Below, piece after piece: positions 16,857-26,094 of a stretch of 64,000 nucleotides of DNA; within the stretch, counting starts at the first letter, position 1, and the number at the start of each line of letters is the position of its first letter. The stretch comes from Paracoccus sp. IB05 (lineage in GTDB: Bacteria > Pseudomonadota > Alphaproteobacteria > Rhodobacterales > Rhodobacteraceae), in the NCBI RefSeq assembly GCF_016405985.1, contig NZ_JAEFCF010000020.1, positions 1 through 64,000 on the forward strand, written 5' to 3'. The notes beneath the pieces are model-generated. The model worked only from the letters and a program-made list of their open reading frames with translations, was not told where the DNA came from and ran no database searches. A program made the position numbers and the translations under genes.

Positions 16857-17789
16857 TCAGCGCCAGAGGCCGCGCCAGCCGCCAGGTTTTGGCAGGGATC
16901 GGGGGTCGAGTTTCGCCTGTATCCCCGCGCTTTGCGTGCCGATATTCCACAAAAGCGCACTGTTCGGGATCGGAATATCCGTGCCAATCGTCGGATCCAT
17001 GACCCCGGTCACAATGCCCTGAAAGGTCAGCCGCCCGTCTTCCATCACCGCAATCAGCGAAGAACTTGCCCCGGGCGCGGCATCGCAGGTGAAATAGATC
17101 ATGCCGTTATCGGGCCGCGTCTTGCGCTGTTCACAGCCCTGCCAGGAAAACTCCCAGCCGTTTTCCTGCGCGAACCGCCCGTCATAGCCGATCACCCAGA
17201 CCGGCCCGGCCGGGTTCTGCCGCGCAGACCAGGACATCGACCCGCGTAAGCCCCCCGCTCCCCAGGCGAAATCGGGCATGATATCATCCGAGACTGACTC
17301 GGTCAGCCGATAGGCGACCCAGTCCCCGACCCAGGGCATCCCCGCGCCTGCGCGGGTAAAGTTCACCGGATCCGGCTCCAGATCGACAATCCTGTTTTCG
17401 AATTCCATGCGGCGGACGGCCTCGTCGCCACTTTGGTCCGAAACGTCAGGAAAGATGTAAGAGGCATTGGGCAGGAAAATCGCGTCAAGGCCCGGGTCGC
17501 AATGCACCTGGCCCGGCCCCCTTCCGGTCAGAAGATGCAGCGAGGTCACCGCGTAATCCTGGCCCTCCACCGTGACCAGCACCGCGTTCGATCCCCAGCC
17601 ACAATCCGGCACATCAATCCAGCCGATGCGGTTCGCCGCCGTCAGGATCTCGCGTTCGGTCGGGCTGAGGTCTGCGACAGGCTTCGCGCGCAGGTCCGAC
17701 ATCGCTTCGCGCGTGCCATTGTCGGTGAACCAGGCCGCCTGCACCGGAAGCGCGGACACCAGCGCGAAAACAACAGCCAGAAGACGCAT
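16857..17789 (-). CDS. Secreted trypsin-like (S1/V8-like) serine peptidase
   Basis: 310 residues from the ATG at 17789. A Sec signal peptide (RLLAVVFALVSALPVQA) predicts export. A chymotrypsin-like fold is suggested by GSNAVLVTVEGQDYAVTSLHLL, where the His in SLH takes the catalytic position, and by GASSSLIAV near residue 240, equivalent to the active-site GxSG; an Asp-bearing stretch lies between them. The Ser motif is not the classic GDSGG, so activity is likely but not certain. Convergent with the Hint gene, 12 bases apart. Confidence 0.65.
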   Translation of the reverse strand: MRLLAVVFALVSALPVQAAWFTDNGTREAMSDLRAKPVADLSPTEREILTAANRIGWIDVPDCGWGSNAVLVTVEGQDYAVTSLHLLTGRGPGQVHCDPGLDAIFLPNASYIFPDVSDQSGDEAVRRMEFENRIVDLEPDPVNFTRAGAGMPWVGDWVAYRLTESVSDDIMPDFAWGAGGLRGSMSWSARQNPAGPVWVIGYDGRFAQENGWEFSWQGCEQRKTRPDNGMIYFTCDAAPGASSSLIAVMEDGRLTFQGIVTGVMDPTIGTDIPIPNSALLWNIGTQSAGIQAKLDPRSLPKPGGWRGLWR

Positions 17790-17942
17790 CGACCAGATCC
17801 CCGTAACACACCTGCGCAAAAGGCAAACATGCAGGCCCCGCTTTGTCCAGCCCGCAACGCCTGACAGGTTTCGGGGGCGGATCTTTCCCCCGGCCCGCCT
17901 GCGCGATAGACGGCGACAGCGACAGGCGCTAAAAGCCCGGCC

Positions 17943-19541
17943 ATGCTGGACAACGCCCCCACCCTTCCGCCCGAGATTTCCCGCCGCCGGACCTTCGCGA
18001 TCATCGCGCATCCGGACGCTGGCAAAACCACGCTGACCGAAAAGTTCCTCCTGTTTGGCGGCGCGATCCAGATGGCGGGCCAGGTGCGCGCCAAGGGCGA
18101 GGCGCGGCGCACGCGCTCGGACTTTCTCAAGATGGAACAGGACCGGGGCATCTCGGTCTCGGCCTCGGCGATGTCGTTTGAATATCGCGAGTTCCGGTTC
18201 AATCTGGTGGACACGCCCGGCCACTCGGATTTTTCCGAAGACACCTATCGCACGCTGACCGCCGTCGATGCCGCGATCATGGTGATCGACGGGGCGAAAG
18301 GCGTGGAAAGCCAGACGCGGAAACTGTTCGAGGTCTGCCGGCTGCGCGATCTGCCGATCCTGACCTTCTGCAACAAGATGGACCGCGAGGCGCGCGACAC
18401 ATTCGAGATCATCGACGAGATCCAGGAGAATCTGGCGATCGACGTGGCGCCGGCCTCCTGGCCGATCGGCTCGGGGCGCGATTTCCTCGGCGCCTATGAC
18501 CTGCTGAATGACCGCCTTGAGCTGATGGACCGCGCCGACCGCAACAAGGTCGCGGAATCGGTCAAGCTCGACGGGCTGGATGACCCGCGCCTTGCCGATC
18601 ATATCCCCGCAGACCAGCTGGCGCAGCTGCGCGAGGAAATCGCCATGGCGCGGGAATTGCTGCCCGCCTTTGACCGCGAGGCGTTTTTGCAAGGCGCGAT
18701 GACGCCGATCTGGTTCGGCTCGGCGATCAATTCCTTTGGCGTCAAAGAGCTGATGGAAGGGATCGGCAATTTCGGCCCCGAGCCGCAGCCGCAAAAGGCG
18801 GCCGAACGCGCCGTGGCCGCCGAAGAACCAAAGGTCACCGGCTTTGTCTTCAAAGTCCAGGCCAATATGGACCCCAAGCACCGCGACCGCGTGGCCTTTG
18901 TCCGCCTCGCCTCGGGCCATTTTGAGCGCGGCATGAAGCTGACGCATGTGCGGTCCAAAAAGCTGATGGCGGTGACCAATCCGGTGCTGTTCCTCGCCGC
19001 CGACCGCGAACTGGCGGATGAGGCCTGGGCCGGCGACATTATCGGCATCCCGAATCACGGTCAGCTCAGGATCGGCGACGCGCTGACCGAGGGCGAGACG
19101 CTGCGCTTCACCGGCATCCCGTCTTTCGCGCCCGAGCTCTTGCAAAATATCCGCGCGACCGACCCGATGAAGGCCAAGCACCTGGAAAAGGCGCTGATGC
19201 AATTCGCCGAGGAAGGTGCTGCCAAGGTCTTCAAGCCCGCCATCGGCTCTGGTTTTATCGTGGGTGTGGTCGGCGCGCTGCAATTCGACGTGCTCGCCTC
19301 GCGGATCGGGCTGGAATATCAGATCCCGGTGCGGTTCGAGCCCTCGCAATTCGCCTCGGCGCGCTGGATTTCGGGCGACAAGGACGAGATCGAAAAGATG
19401 GTCAATCTGAACAAGCAGCACATCGCCACCGATAATGACGGTGACCTCGTGTTCCTGACCCGGCTGCAATGGGACATCGACCGGGTGGTGCGCGACTATC
19501 CGGCGCTGCGTCTGACGGCGACGAAGGAAATGATGGCCTGA
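17943..19541 (+). CDS. prfC: Peptide chain release factor 3
   Basis: GTPase that recycles release factors 1 and 2 at translation termination. 532 residues, normal size. The GTP-binding motifs are in order: AHPDAGKTTLTEK (P-loop), DRGISVSASAM (switch I), VDTPGHSDFSED (switch II) and CNKMDRE. Residues from about 280 form the domain II barrel and a C-terminal RF3-specific domain (WISGDKDEIEKM). It ends just before a strong terminator. Single gene, apparently intact. Confidence 0.97.
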   Translation: MLDNAPTLPPEISRRRTFAIIAHPDAGKTTLTEKFLLFGGAIQMAGQVRAKGEARRTRSDFLKMEQDRGISVSASAMSFEYREFRFNLVDTPGHSDFSEDTYRTLTAVDAAIMVIDGAKGVESQTRKLFEVCRLRDLPILTFCNKMDREARDTFEIIDEIQENLAIDVAPASWPIGSGRDFLGAYDLLNDRLELMDRADRNKVAESVKLDGLDDPRLADHIPADQLAQLREEIAMARELLPAFDREAFLQGAMTPIWFGSAINSFGVKELMEGIGNFGPEPQPQKAAERAVAAEEPKVTGFVFKVQANMDPKHRDRVAFVRLASGHFERGMKLTHVRSKKLMAVTNPVLFLAADRELADEAWAGDIIGIPNHGQLRIGDALTEGETLRFTGIPSFAPELLQNIRATDPMKAKHLEKALMQFAEEGAAKVFKPAIGSGFIVGVVGALQFDVLASRIGLEYQIPVRFEPSQFASARWISGDKDEIEKMVNLNKQHIATDNDGDLVFLTRLQWDIDRVVRDYPALRLTATKEMMA

Positions 19542-19617
19542 TCGCGAGGGTGCCCGGAATACCAACTCCGGAATACCAACCCGGGCGCGACAGCGCTGCA
19601 TCACAGGCTCAGACCGG

Positions 19618-19652
19618 AAAAGGCCGGGAGATCCCCTCTCCCGGCCTTTTTT
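19618..19652 (+). terminator. Rho-independent terminator of prfC, probably bidirectional
   Basis: Perfect 11-bp stem AGGCCGGGAGA/TCTCCCGGCCT (19621-19631 and 19637-19647) with loop TCCCC, followed by six T on the plus strand. Four A precede it, so it can also stop the minus-strand zinc-finger gene that converges here. Confidence 0.9.
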
Positions 19653-19655
19653 CAG

Positions 19656-20105
19656 TCAAAAATCAAATATGTCGCCGAGGATACTACCCATTCCGCGTTT
19701 GCGCCGCCCCCGGTTACGGTCATCATAATCTTCGTCATCGTCATCATAGCGTTTGCGGCTGCGGTTGCCGGACATGTCCTGATCCCTCGGATCCGGCACC
19801 GGCGTATGGCGCCCGCTCTGGTCAAAGCCCATCCGCTCTGACGCGCGGGCGGCGGGAGAGACAGAGCGGTCCTGCGCAGGATGCGGTCTGGCCGCTTCGT
19901 TGACCGCCGGCGGAGGAGGTGGCGGGCTGGCGCGCTGCGGCTCGGCCTGGGCCACAGCCGGCATCGCCTTGCTGGCAGCAACCTCGATCAGCTTATCCAG
20001 CTCTCCCCTGTCGAGCCAGATGCCCCGGCATTTCGGGCAGTAGTCGATCTCGACCCCCTGGCGCTCTGTCATTAGCAGCGTCTCGTTGTCGACCGGACAT
20101 TTCAT
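19656..20105 (-). CDS. TFIIB-type zinc-ribbon protein with an acidic/basic tail
   Basis: 149 residues from the ATG at 20105 after GGAGACGAG. The N-terminal 40 are a zf-TFIIB domain: CPVDN...YCPKCRGIWLDRGELDKLIE, with four metal-binding cysteines in two CxxC-like pairs. The middle is Pro/Ala-rich. The tail alternates Asp-rich and Arg/Lys-rich blocks and ends GSILGDIFDF, a frequent ending in this family. Role unknown. Convergent with prfC across the shared terminator and divergent from the helicase gene. Confidence 0.85.
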   Translation of the reverse strand: MKCPVDNETLLMTERQGVEIDYCPKCRGIWLDRGELDKLIEVAASKAMPAVAQAEPQRASPPPPPPAVNEAARPHPAQDRSVSPAARASERMGFDQSGRHTPVPDPRDQDMSGNRSRKRYDDDDEDYDDRNRGRRKRGMGSILGDIFDF

Positions 20106-20472
20106 TCTCGTCTCCGAACTGGTTTTCCTTTGCGCATGTCGGGATAGCCGCTCTCCCGCGCAAGCCCCGCGCGCCCTTAATCTGCAGCCGCCCGGCGAAA
20201 CAGGCGCAGATCCGCTGCCTGCGCCCGCCCCGGGCACCCCTTTGCACAGCTGCCAGAGCGGAACCAATCCGCCGGAAACACGCCGCACTCGCAACCAGAA
20301 GGTCACAATCCGGCACAAAAAGGTGCCTCAGATTGACCATTGTACAAAATCGCGCTATCTGGCGCCGGAACCCGCAATCCGGCGGGCTGTTCCGATGGGG
20401 CGCCTGAAATCCTGCGTCCCGCCCCCACTCGCGGCCGGTCCTCATGACCCTTGCCGCCACTATTGGACGCAT
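20106..20472. promoter_or_regulatory. Divergent promoter region, zinc-ribbon gene / DEAD-box helicase
   Basis: About 370 bases between two outward-facing genes. A plus-strand frame is continuous with the helicase through this stretch, but its composition is unlike protein and the family N-terminus begins at 20473. A long 5' leader is typical of DEAD-box mRNAs induced by cold. No specific element could be fixed. Confidence 0.35.
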
Positions 20473-22356
20473 ATGACCAAATTTTCCGACCTCGCCCTTG
20501 ATCCCCGGGTTCTCCAGGCCGTTTCCGAAGCAGGGTATGAGACGCCCACGCCGATCCAGGCCGAAGCCATTCCCGAAGCTCTGAAGGGCCGCGATGTGCT
20601 TGGGATTGCCCAGACCGGCACCGGCAAAACCGCCAGCTTCACGCTGCCGATGATCACGCTGCTCGGCCAGGGCCGGGCGCGCGCGCGGATGCCGCGCAGC
20701 CTCGTGCTGGCGCCGACGCGCGAACTCGCCGCCCAGGTGGCCGAGAATTTCGACACCTATGCCAAACATACAAAGCTGACCAAGGCGCTCCTGATCGGCG
20801 GCGTGGCCTTTGGCGAACAGGACAAGCTGATTGACCGCGGCGTCGATGTGCTGATCGCGACGCCGGGCCGGCTGCTCGACCATTTTGAACGCGGCAAGCT
20901 CTTGCTGACCGGCGTGCAGATCATGGTGGTCGATGAGGCCGACCGGATGCTTGACATGGGCTTCATCCCCGATATCGAGCGCATCTTCCAGCTCACCCCC
21001 TTCACGCGCCAGACGATGTTCTACTCGGCCACCATGGCCCCTGAAATCGAGCGGATCACCAATACATTCCTGACCGCCCCCGCGCGGATCGAGGTTGCGC
21101 GTCAGGCCACCACCAACACGAATATCGACCAGAAGGTCGTGTATTTCGCACCGTCGCGCAAAGACCGGTCCTTCACCGAAAAGCGCGCCGTGCTGCGCGC
21201 GCTGATCGCAGCCGAAGGCGAAACCTGCACCAATGGCATCGTGTTCTGCAACCGCAAGATGGATGTGGATGTTGTCGCCAAATCGCTGAAATCACACGGT
21301 TTCAACGCAGCCCCCATCCATGGTGACCTTGACCAGTCGCAGCGGACAAAAACGCTCGATGCCTTCCGCGACGGCGCGCTGCATATCCTCGTGGCCTCCG
21401 ATGTGGCGGCGCGCGGGCTTGATATTCCGGCGGTCAGCCATGTGTTCAACTTCGATGTGCCCGGCCATCCCGAGGATTACGTGCACCGCATCGGCCGCAC
21501 CGGCCGCGCCGGCCGCCATGGCCGCGCTTTCACCCTGGCCACACCCTCGGACGCCAAGCAGCTGGCCGCGGTGGAAAGCCTGGTGAAACAGGAAATCCCG
21601 CGCGCAGAGCTGCCCGAAGGGCTCGATCTCGAAAGCGCCGGTTCGTCGCGCACCAGCCGCGAACCACGCGGCGAGCGGTCCGACCGCGGGGAACGCGCTG
21701 AGCGTGGCGAGCGTTCGCGCGGTGGCAAGGGCCGCGAACGGTCCCGCGGCGGGCGCGAGCGCGCTCAGGACGAAGACCGTGCCGCCGCCTCCCCCCAGGC
21801 CGAAACCGTCGCGCCGAAGGCGCAGCCCGAGCGCAGCGAGGCCCCCCAGAAAGAGGCCAGTGCCAGGGACAGCTCCGGACGTGAGGGCGGCGCGCGCAGC
21901 CCGTCGCACAGCGAAGCCCGGCGCGATCCGGTCTCCCGCGACGGCAACCGCGATTCCGCCGGCCGCGAATCGGTCACCCGTGACGCTGGCAGCCGTGATG
22001 CAGGTGGCCGTGATGCAGGTGGCCGCCGTAACGACCGCCGCGACCGCCGCGACGATGGCCCCGCCGTGATCGGCATGGGCGACCATGTCCCCGACTTCCT
22101 GCTGCGCAGTTTCCGGATCAGCACGCCCGCCCCTACCGAGGACGGCGCGGCGGAAGACAATCTCGCCCCGGACCACAACCCGGAAGAGACCGCCGCACCC
22201 GGGGCCGCATCCGGGGCCGCAGCGGCAGCACCGGGCGCCGCCAGCGCCCCGGAAAGCACCCCGGCTCCCGCAGAGGTTTCCACTGTGGCTCCGGCGGCCA
22301 CAGATGTGGTCGCAGATGAGGCTGGCGAAAGCGAAGCGCGGCTTCAGTCTATCTGA
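20473..22356 (+). CDS. DEAD-box ATP-dependent RNA helicase (RhlE-like) with long disordered tail
   Basis: 627 residues from the ATG at 20473. The core (1-390) holds the Q motif GYETPTPIQ, motif I AQTGTGKT, Ia PTRELA, II DEADRMLDMGF, III SAT and VI HRIGRTGRAGRHG. This is the RhlE-type set; such enzymes unwind short RNA duplexes in ribosome assembly and RNA decay. From about 400 on, the tail is rich in Arg, Glu, Gly and Ser, with near-identical short repeats (RDAGGRDAGGRR). The motif GDHVPDFLLRSF lies near 535, followed by an Ala/Pro-rich end. The tail probably binds RNA non-specifically. Confidence 0.95.
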   Translation: MTKFSDLALDPRVLQAVSEAGYETPTPIQAEAIPEALKGRDVLGIAQTGTGKTASFTLPMITLLGQGRARARMPRSLVLAPTRELAAQVAENFDTYAKHTKLTKALLIGGVAFGEQDKLIDRGVDVLIATPGRLLDHFERGKLLLTGVQIMVVDEADRMLDMGFIPDIERIFQLTPFTRQTMFYSATMAPEIERITNTFLTAPARIEVARQATTNTNIDQKVVYFAPSRKDRSFTEKRAVLRALIAAEGETCTNGIVFCNRKMDVDVVAKSLKSHGFNAAPIHGDLDQSQRTKTLDAFRDGALHILVASDVAARGLDIPAVSHVFNFDVPGHPEDYVHRIGRTGRAGRHGRAFTLATPSDAKQLAAVESLVKQEIPRAELPEGLDLESAGSSRTSREPRGERSDRGERAERGERSRGGKGRERSRGGRERAQDEDRAAASPQAETVAPKAQPERSEAPQKEASARDSSGREGGARSPSHSEARRDPVSRDGNRDSAGRESVTRDAGSRDAGGRDAGGRRNDRRDRRDDGPAVIGMGDHVPDFLLRSFRISTPAPTEDGAAEDNLAPDHNPEETAAPGAASGAAAAAPGAASAPESTPAPAEVSTVAPAATDVVADEAGESEARLQSI

Positions 22357-22364
22357 CTTCAGTC

Positions 22365-22397
22365 TGCGCGCATCAGAGCTGTTATCTGATGCGCGCA
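22365..22397 (+). terminator. Hairpin after the helicase gene, probable terminator
   Basis: Perfect 13-bp stem TGCGCGCATCAGA/TCTGATGCGCGCA with loop GCTGTTA, starting eight bases after the stop. It lacks a T-run downstream, so it could stabilise the mRNA end rather than terminate. Confidence 0.65.
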
Positions 22398-24218
22398 AAC
22401 ACTCCGCCCGGGCCATGTCACACCTGAAATCGGAACGACAGCGCAGCTCAAAACCCCTGAAGCCGACAATTCTGCACGAGCGTCCCCGCCCGAAAACGAC
22501 ACTTTGCCCCTCTCGCCGTCCCGAAACCACCCGCTATGTCTCGCCGCCACTGGCCTGCCCGCGCGATCAGCCCGACTGCTCTCCGCCAGACCAGACAAAG
22601 CGCTCCCGATACCCTGGCGGAACCGCAGCTCCCGCGCGACAGCGCCGCTCAGGAACGCTGATCCTCCGCTCTCCCGTCACAGAGATGCAAGAGATCGCAA
22701 AGGCGAAATCGCACCGGCCCCGCCCGAGCGCCACTGCCTCCCGACAAGTCTCCGGCAGTTCTGGCCACAGCCTGCGCGTCAGCTTCGAAGAGGCCACCGC
22801 CGCAGACCGCGGGTCTCTGTCCGCGATCTATGAGCGCAAGTCAGGCTATGATCAGGGCCGGTGATCGCGCCGCAGGGCATGGTCCGGGGGCACTGGCTGT
22901 GACCTGAGGCGCCCGTTGAAGGAAAAGCGGTTCTGGCAACCGGGAGCGGTCTGAGCCAGCGATCCGGATCTTCCCGGCCTGCCCGCATAAGCACTTACAT
23001 TTCGGGAATAACCAATGGCGCAGCCTGCACAATCGATGCCTCAGCCCCGTGCTTTCGGCCTGTTTTGGCTTCGGGCAGGTCGTCGTGACCCTGAATTTGC
23101 GAGAGGTGTGCCCGGAGCACCGGATGGAGGGGCGTGTCGCGGAACCGTCTCCGTGACGCTCCGACCGGGCGGTGTTGCAGTAAGGGTGATCTCAGGTCTC
23201 GGGTTGTGTCCTGGCGTTTTCAGCCCGACGCGCGGATCTGCGATATAGGGTTGAGGCGAAGCGTGGCACGTTTCGGGATGGCGCGGTCACGCGCGCAAAG
23301 GAAGCTGGTCATGTCGGTCGATATGGCACCGGCTTTCAGACAGCCGGTGATCGCGTCACTGGCTGATCCCCCGCCGCCGCCGCGGTCGAAGGGCGCTTAA
23401 TTTGCCGCGCAGTTTCACGGAGATCGCCGGACTGCCGCGTGGCACCGATGCCGGTGCAGTGCTCCTTCCGGATCTTGCCGGACTGATCGTGCTGACGATC
23501 AGTCCGGCGGGCTGCCACAAGGTCCATGACCGGCAGGCTGCCCTGGGCATGCCCGATTGGGCTTCACGCCCAAAAGGACGAAATGGTGCTGTTCCGCCCG
23601 CAGCGCGGCAAGCGCTGGCCGGCACATTCATCGCGATTGCCAACAGGCGTAATTCAGGCCGGCGCAACGTCGTTGCCGCCCGCGCGTTCAGGCTCACCGT
23701 CCACCCCTGCCATGCCTGTCGCCGTTGCGACGCTGGCGGCATTCAGAGCGGGAGACCAGGCTGGCTGATCGGAGGCGAATTGCCGGCCGAAACCACGCCC
23801 GCCCATGTCGCGGTCTCCGGATATGCAGAGCCTCTGCCGCTTGACGATCTCTGGCCTTTTGGGCGTCGCGCCGGACCGCTCTGCAGGGGCGAGCTGGTGT
23901 GAGACAACAGCCCGTCATCCGGCCCCGGCCTTCGCCCAGGTGGTGCCCCGCATCAAACGATCCGGCCACTTTTTTATGGGCGAGACCCGGGCACTGCGCC
24001 GCAAAGATCGCGGATGCTTCGGCGGGGACCTCGCCTGCGCTTACACCTCGCCTCAGAGCCGATTCACGCTTTCACGGCAAGGTCTCGCCTGGACACGCCC
24101 CGGACAGGAACCGCTCCCTGGTCCATTGGCCCCAGACTAAGCCCGGACGGCTGCAGTCAGAGGCCGAAAGAAACCTGCTGTTCCCGTCCAAATCTGCGCC
24201 GGGCAGACCCTCAGGGCG
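22398..24218. other. Gene-poor region of about 1.8 kb
   Basis: No frame on either strand shows a recognisable protein. The longest are the plus-strand frame 23402-23902 (TTG start, 166 codons) and the overlapping minus-strand frame 23356-23742. Both are Arg/Ala/Pro-rich with no RBS or family motif. The region may hold a decayed mobile element or gene, or noncoding RNA. No transposase remnants, terminal repeats or tRNA target were identified. Confidence 0.5.
23477..23508. other. Perfect 14-bp hairpin in the gene-poor region
   Basis: Arms GCCGGACTGATCGT and ACGATCAGTCCGGC with a four-base loop GCTG. No T-run follows. It lies inside the gene-poor stretch, far from the end of any recognised gene, so it is not an ordinary terminator. 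Confidence 0.55.
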
Positions 24219-24263
24219 GCAGTCATGGCAAAGCCCGCCTGTGGCGGGCTTTGCCATGACTGC
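24219..24263. terminator. First hairpin of a three-hairpin cluster: perfect 21-bp stem, 3-base loop
   Basis: Left arm 24219-24239 (begins GCAGTCATGG), loop TGT, right arm 24243-24263, all 21 pairs matched. It is the outermost element of a cluster that lies downstream of rnj on the minus strand. An end-of-operon terminator or mRNA-stabilising structure is likely, but no T-tract adjoins it. Confidence 0.65.
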
Positions 24264-24270
24264 TAAAGTC

Positions 24271-24289
24271 GCACGGCCAAAGGCCGTGC
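24271..24289. other. Second hairpin of the cluster: 8-bp stem, 3-base loop
   Basis: Arms GCACGGCC and GGCCGTGC around AAA, between the two 21-bp hairpins. Confidence 0.6.
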
Positions 24290-24295
24290 TCTTCG

Positions 24296-24340
24296 CTCCC
24301 CATCCGGGGCCGGGCCTCTGGCCCGGCCCCGGATGGGGAG
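24296..24340. terminator. Third hairpin of the cluster: perfect 21-bp GC-rich stem, 3-base loop
   Basis: Arms 24296-24316 (begins CTCCCCATCC) and 24320-24340 with loop TCT, no mismatch. It is the first structure met by a polymerase leaving rnj, about 80 bases past the stop codon. It is extremely stable, so probably the main 3' boundary of the nuo-birA-coaX-rnj transcript, although no T-run follows. Confidence 0.65.
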
Positions 24341-24417
24341 AACCCGAAAAAAGGCAGATCGGGCGCGGAGGCGCAGGATCCGTCAGCCGGCTGAAGCCTG
24401 CCGCGCCAGCCTTGACC

Positions 24418-26094
24418 TCATTCCGGCAAAAGACGCGAAACCACCACGGTCACTTCCGGCTTCTTGCCGATTTCCTCCACCGCGACCTGGCGGATGATGC
24501 GGCGCATATCATCCTCGACCTTATCGTCGTTTTTCAGAACCTTGCGCCCGGCGCGGCCCATCCATTCATCAAGCTCGGCCTCCATCGTCTCGGCCAGATC
24601 GCGCCCGCCCTTGCCGGTCGGCGTCAGCCCCATGATCTCGACCCAGGGCTCGCCCAGCGGCTCGCCCGCCTCATCAAGGATCACTGTCGCCAGCACATGC
24701 CCGTTCAGCGCCATGCGGATCCGGTTGCGGATCACCCCGTCCAGCGCCCCGATCAGCACGGTCCCGTCCAGATAAAGCCGCCCGGTCTCGACATATTCAA
24801 CGACCTTCGGATGCTCGCCGGTCAGATCGACCATCATCCCGTTGACCGCAACCTGCGTCGCGATCCCGCCCTCGGACCCGATCCGCGCATGTTCGGTCAG
24901 ATGCCGGTGTTCGCCATGCATCGGGATCAGCATATCCGGCAGCAACAGCCGGTGCACATGTTCCAGATCCGGACGGTTCGCATGGCCCGAGACATGATAG
25001 AGCCCGCCGGCATCATCGACGACCCGCACGCCCTTTTCGGAAAACTCGTTCCAGATCTTGTAGACGCCCTTCTCATTCCCCGGGATCGTGCGCGAGGAGA
25101 ACAGGAAGGTATCGCCCCTTTTCAGCTCATGGCCCAGATATTTGCCGCGCGACAAAGCCGCCGCCGCCGCCCGCCGCTCGCCCTGGCTGCCGGTCACCAG
25201 CAGCATCAGGTTGCGGCGCGGCACTTCCAGCGCTTCCTCGGTCGAAACCACGCGGGGGAAAGAGGTCAGCACCCCGGTGGCCTCGGCAACCGAAAGCATC
25301 CGCTTCATCGACCGGCCCATGACGCAGATCGTGCGATCCGCCGCCACAGCCGCCTCGGCGAGCGTCTTCAGCCGCGCCACGTTCGAGCCGAAGGTGGTCG
25401 CAACGAACATGCCTTCTGATGCCTTGATCAGCTCGGCCAAAGGCTCCGCCAAAGTCGCCTCGGACCTCCCCGGATGGGTCGAGAACACATTCGTCGAGTC
25501 ACACATCAGCGCCTTGACCGGTGCCTCTTCGGCAACCGCCTGCCACAGCGCGTCATCCCAGGCCTCGCCCACAACCGGCGAGCGGTCGAGTTTGAAATCC
25601 CCCGAATGCACCACGCGCCCGGCCGGCGTGTCGATAATCAAAGCCGCCGATTCCGGGATCGAATGCGAAAGCGGCACGAATTGCACGCGGAACGGCCCGG
25701 CCTCGACCACATCAGGGCGCGCGCCCACGGTGACAATCGCATCGGTCGGATGACCCAGCTCATCCATCTTCAGCTTGCCGATGGCCGCGGTGAATTTCCG
25801 CGCGTAGACTTTGGCTTTGAGCTTCGGCCAGAGATGGCCAAGCGCGCCGATATGGTCCTCATGGGCGTGCGTTATGAAAATCGCCTCAAGGCGCGAGGCG
25901 CGTTCTTCCAGCCAGGTGATGTCGGGCATGATCACCTCGACCCCCGGAGCCCCGTCCATATCGGGGAAAGTCACCCCCATATCCACGAGGATCAGCCTCT
26001 CCTTCCCCGGTGCGCCATAGCCATAGACATAGGCATTCATCCCGATTTCGCCGGCACCACCCAGCGGAAGGTAGATCAGCCGTTCACTCTTCAT
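24418..26094 (-). CDS. rnj: Ribonuclease J
   Basis: Metallo-beta-lactamase/beta-CASP RNase acting in RNA maturation and decay (5' exonuclease and endonuclease activity in the family). 558 residues. Zinc site THAHEDHIGALGH near residue 75, then HSIPESAALIIDTPAG and HSGDFKLD. Beta-CASP motifs are MCDSTN, TTFGSNVARL and HVSGHANRPD, and the C-terminal His motif is PMHGEHRHL. Start overlaps the coaX stop (ATGA) and it is the last gene of the nuo-birA-coaX-rnj unit. The C-terminal 110 residues match the usual oligomerisation domain. Confidence 0.96.
   Translation of the reverse strand: MKSERLIYLPLGGAGEIGMNAYVYGYGAPGKERLILVDMGVTFPDMDGAPGVEVIMPDITWLEERASRLEAIFITHAHEDHIGALGHLWPKLKAKVYARKFTAAIGKLKMDELGHPTDAIVTVGARPDVVEAGPFRVQFVPLSHSIPESAALIIDTPAGRVVHSGDFKLDRSPVVGEAWDDALWQAVAEEAPVKALMCDSTNVFSTHPGRSEATLAEPLAELIKASEGMFVATTFGSNVARLKTLAEAAVAADRTICVMGRSMKRMLSVAEATGVLTSFPRVVSTEEALEVPRRNLMLLVTGSQGERRAAAAALSRGKYLGHELKRGDTFLFSSRTIPGNEKGVYKIWNEFSEKGVRVVDDAGGLYHVSGHANRPDLEHVHRLLLPDMLIPMHGEHRHLTEHARIGSEGGIATQVAVNGMMVDLTGEHPKVVEYVETGRLYLDGTVLIGALDGVIRNRIRMALNGHVLATVILDEAGEPLGEPWVEIMGLTPTGKGGRDLAETMEAELDEWMGRAGRKVLKNDDKVEDDMRRIIRQVAVEEIGKKPEVTVVVSRLLPE

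Noticed and set aside
16857-19604. A 915-codon minus-strand frame running through prfC into the protease gene
   Set aside because: Only its last 310 codons (the protease) look like protein; the rest is antisense to prfC.
23402-23902. 166-codon plus-strand frame in the gene-poor region
   Set aside because: TTG start, no RBS, Arg/Pro/Ala-rich, contains a perfect hairpin and overlaps a similar minus-strand frame.
22365-24340. CRISPR array or repeat array
   Set aside because: The hairpins are unique inverted repeats, not evenly spaced direct repeats; no cas genes near.
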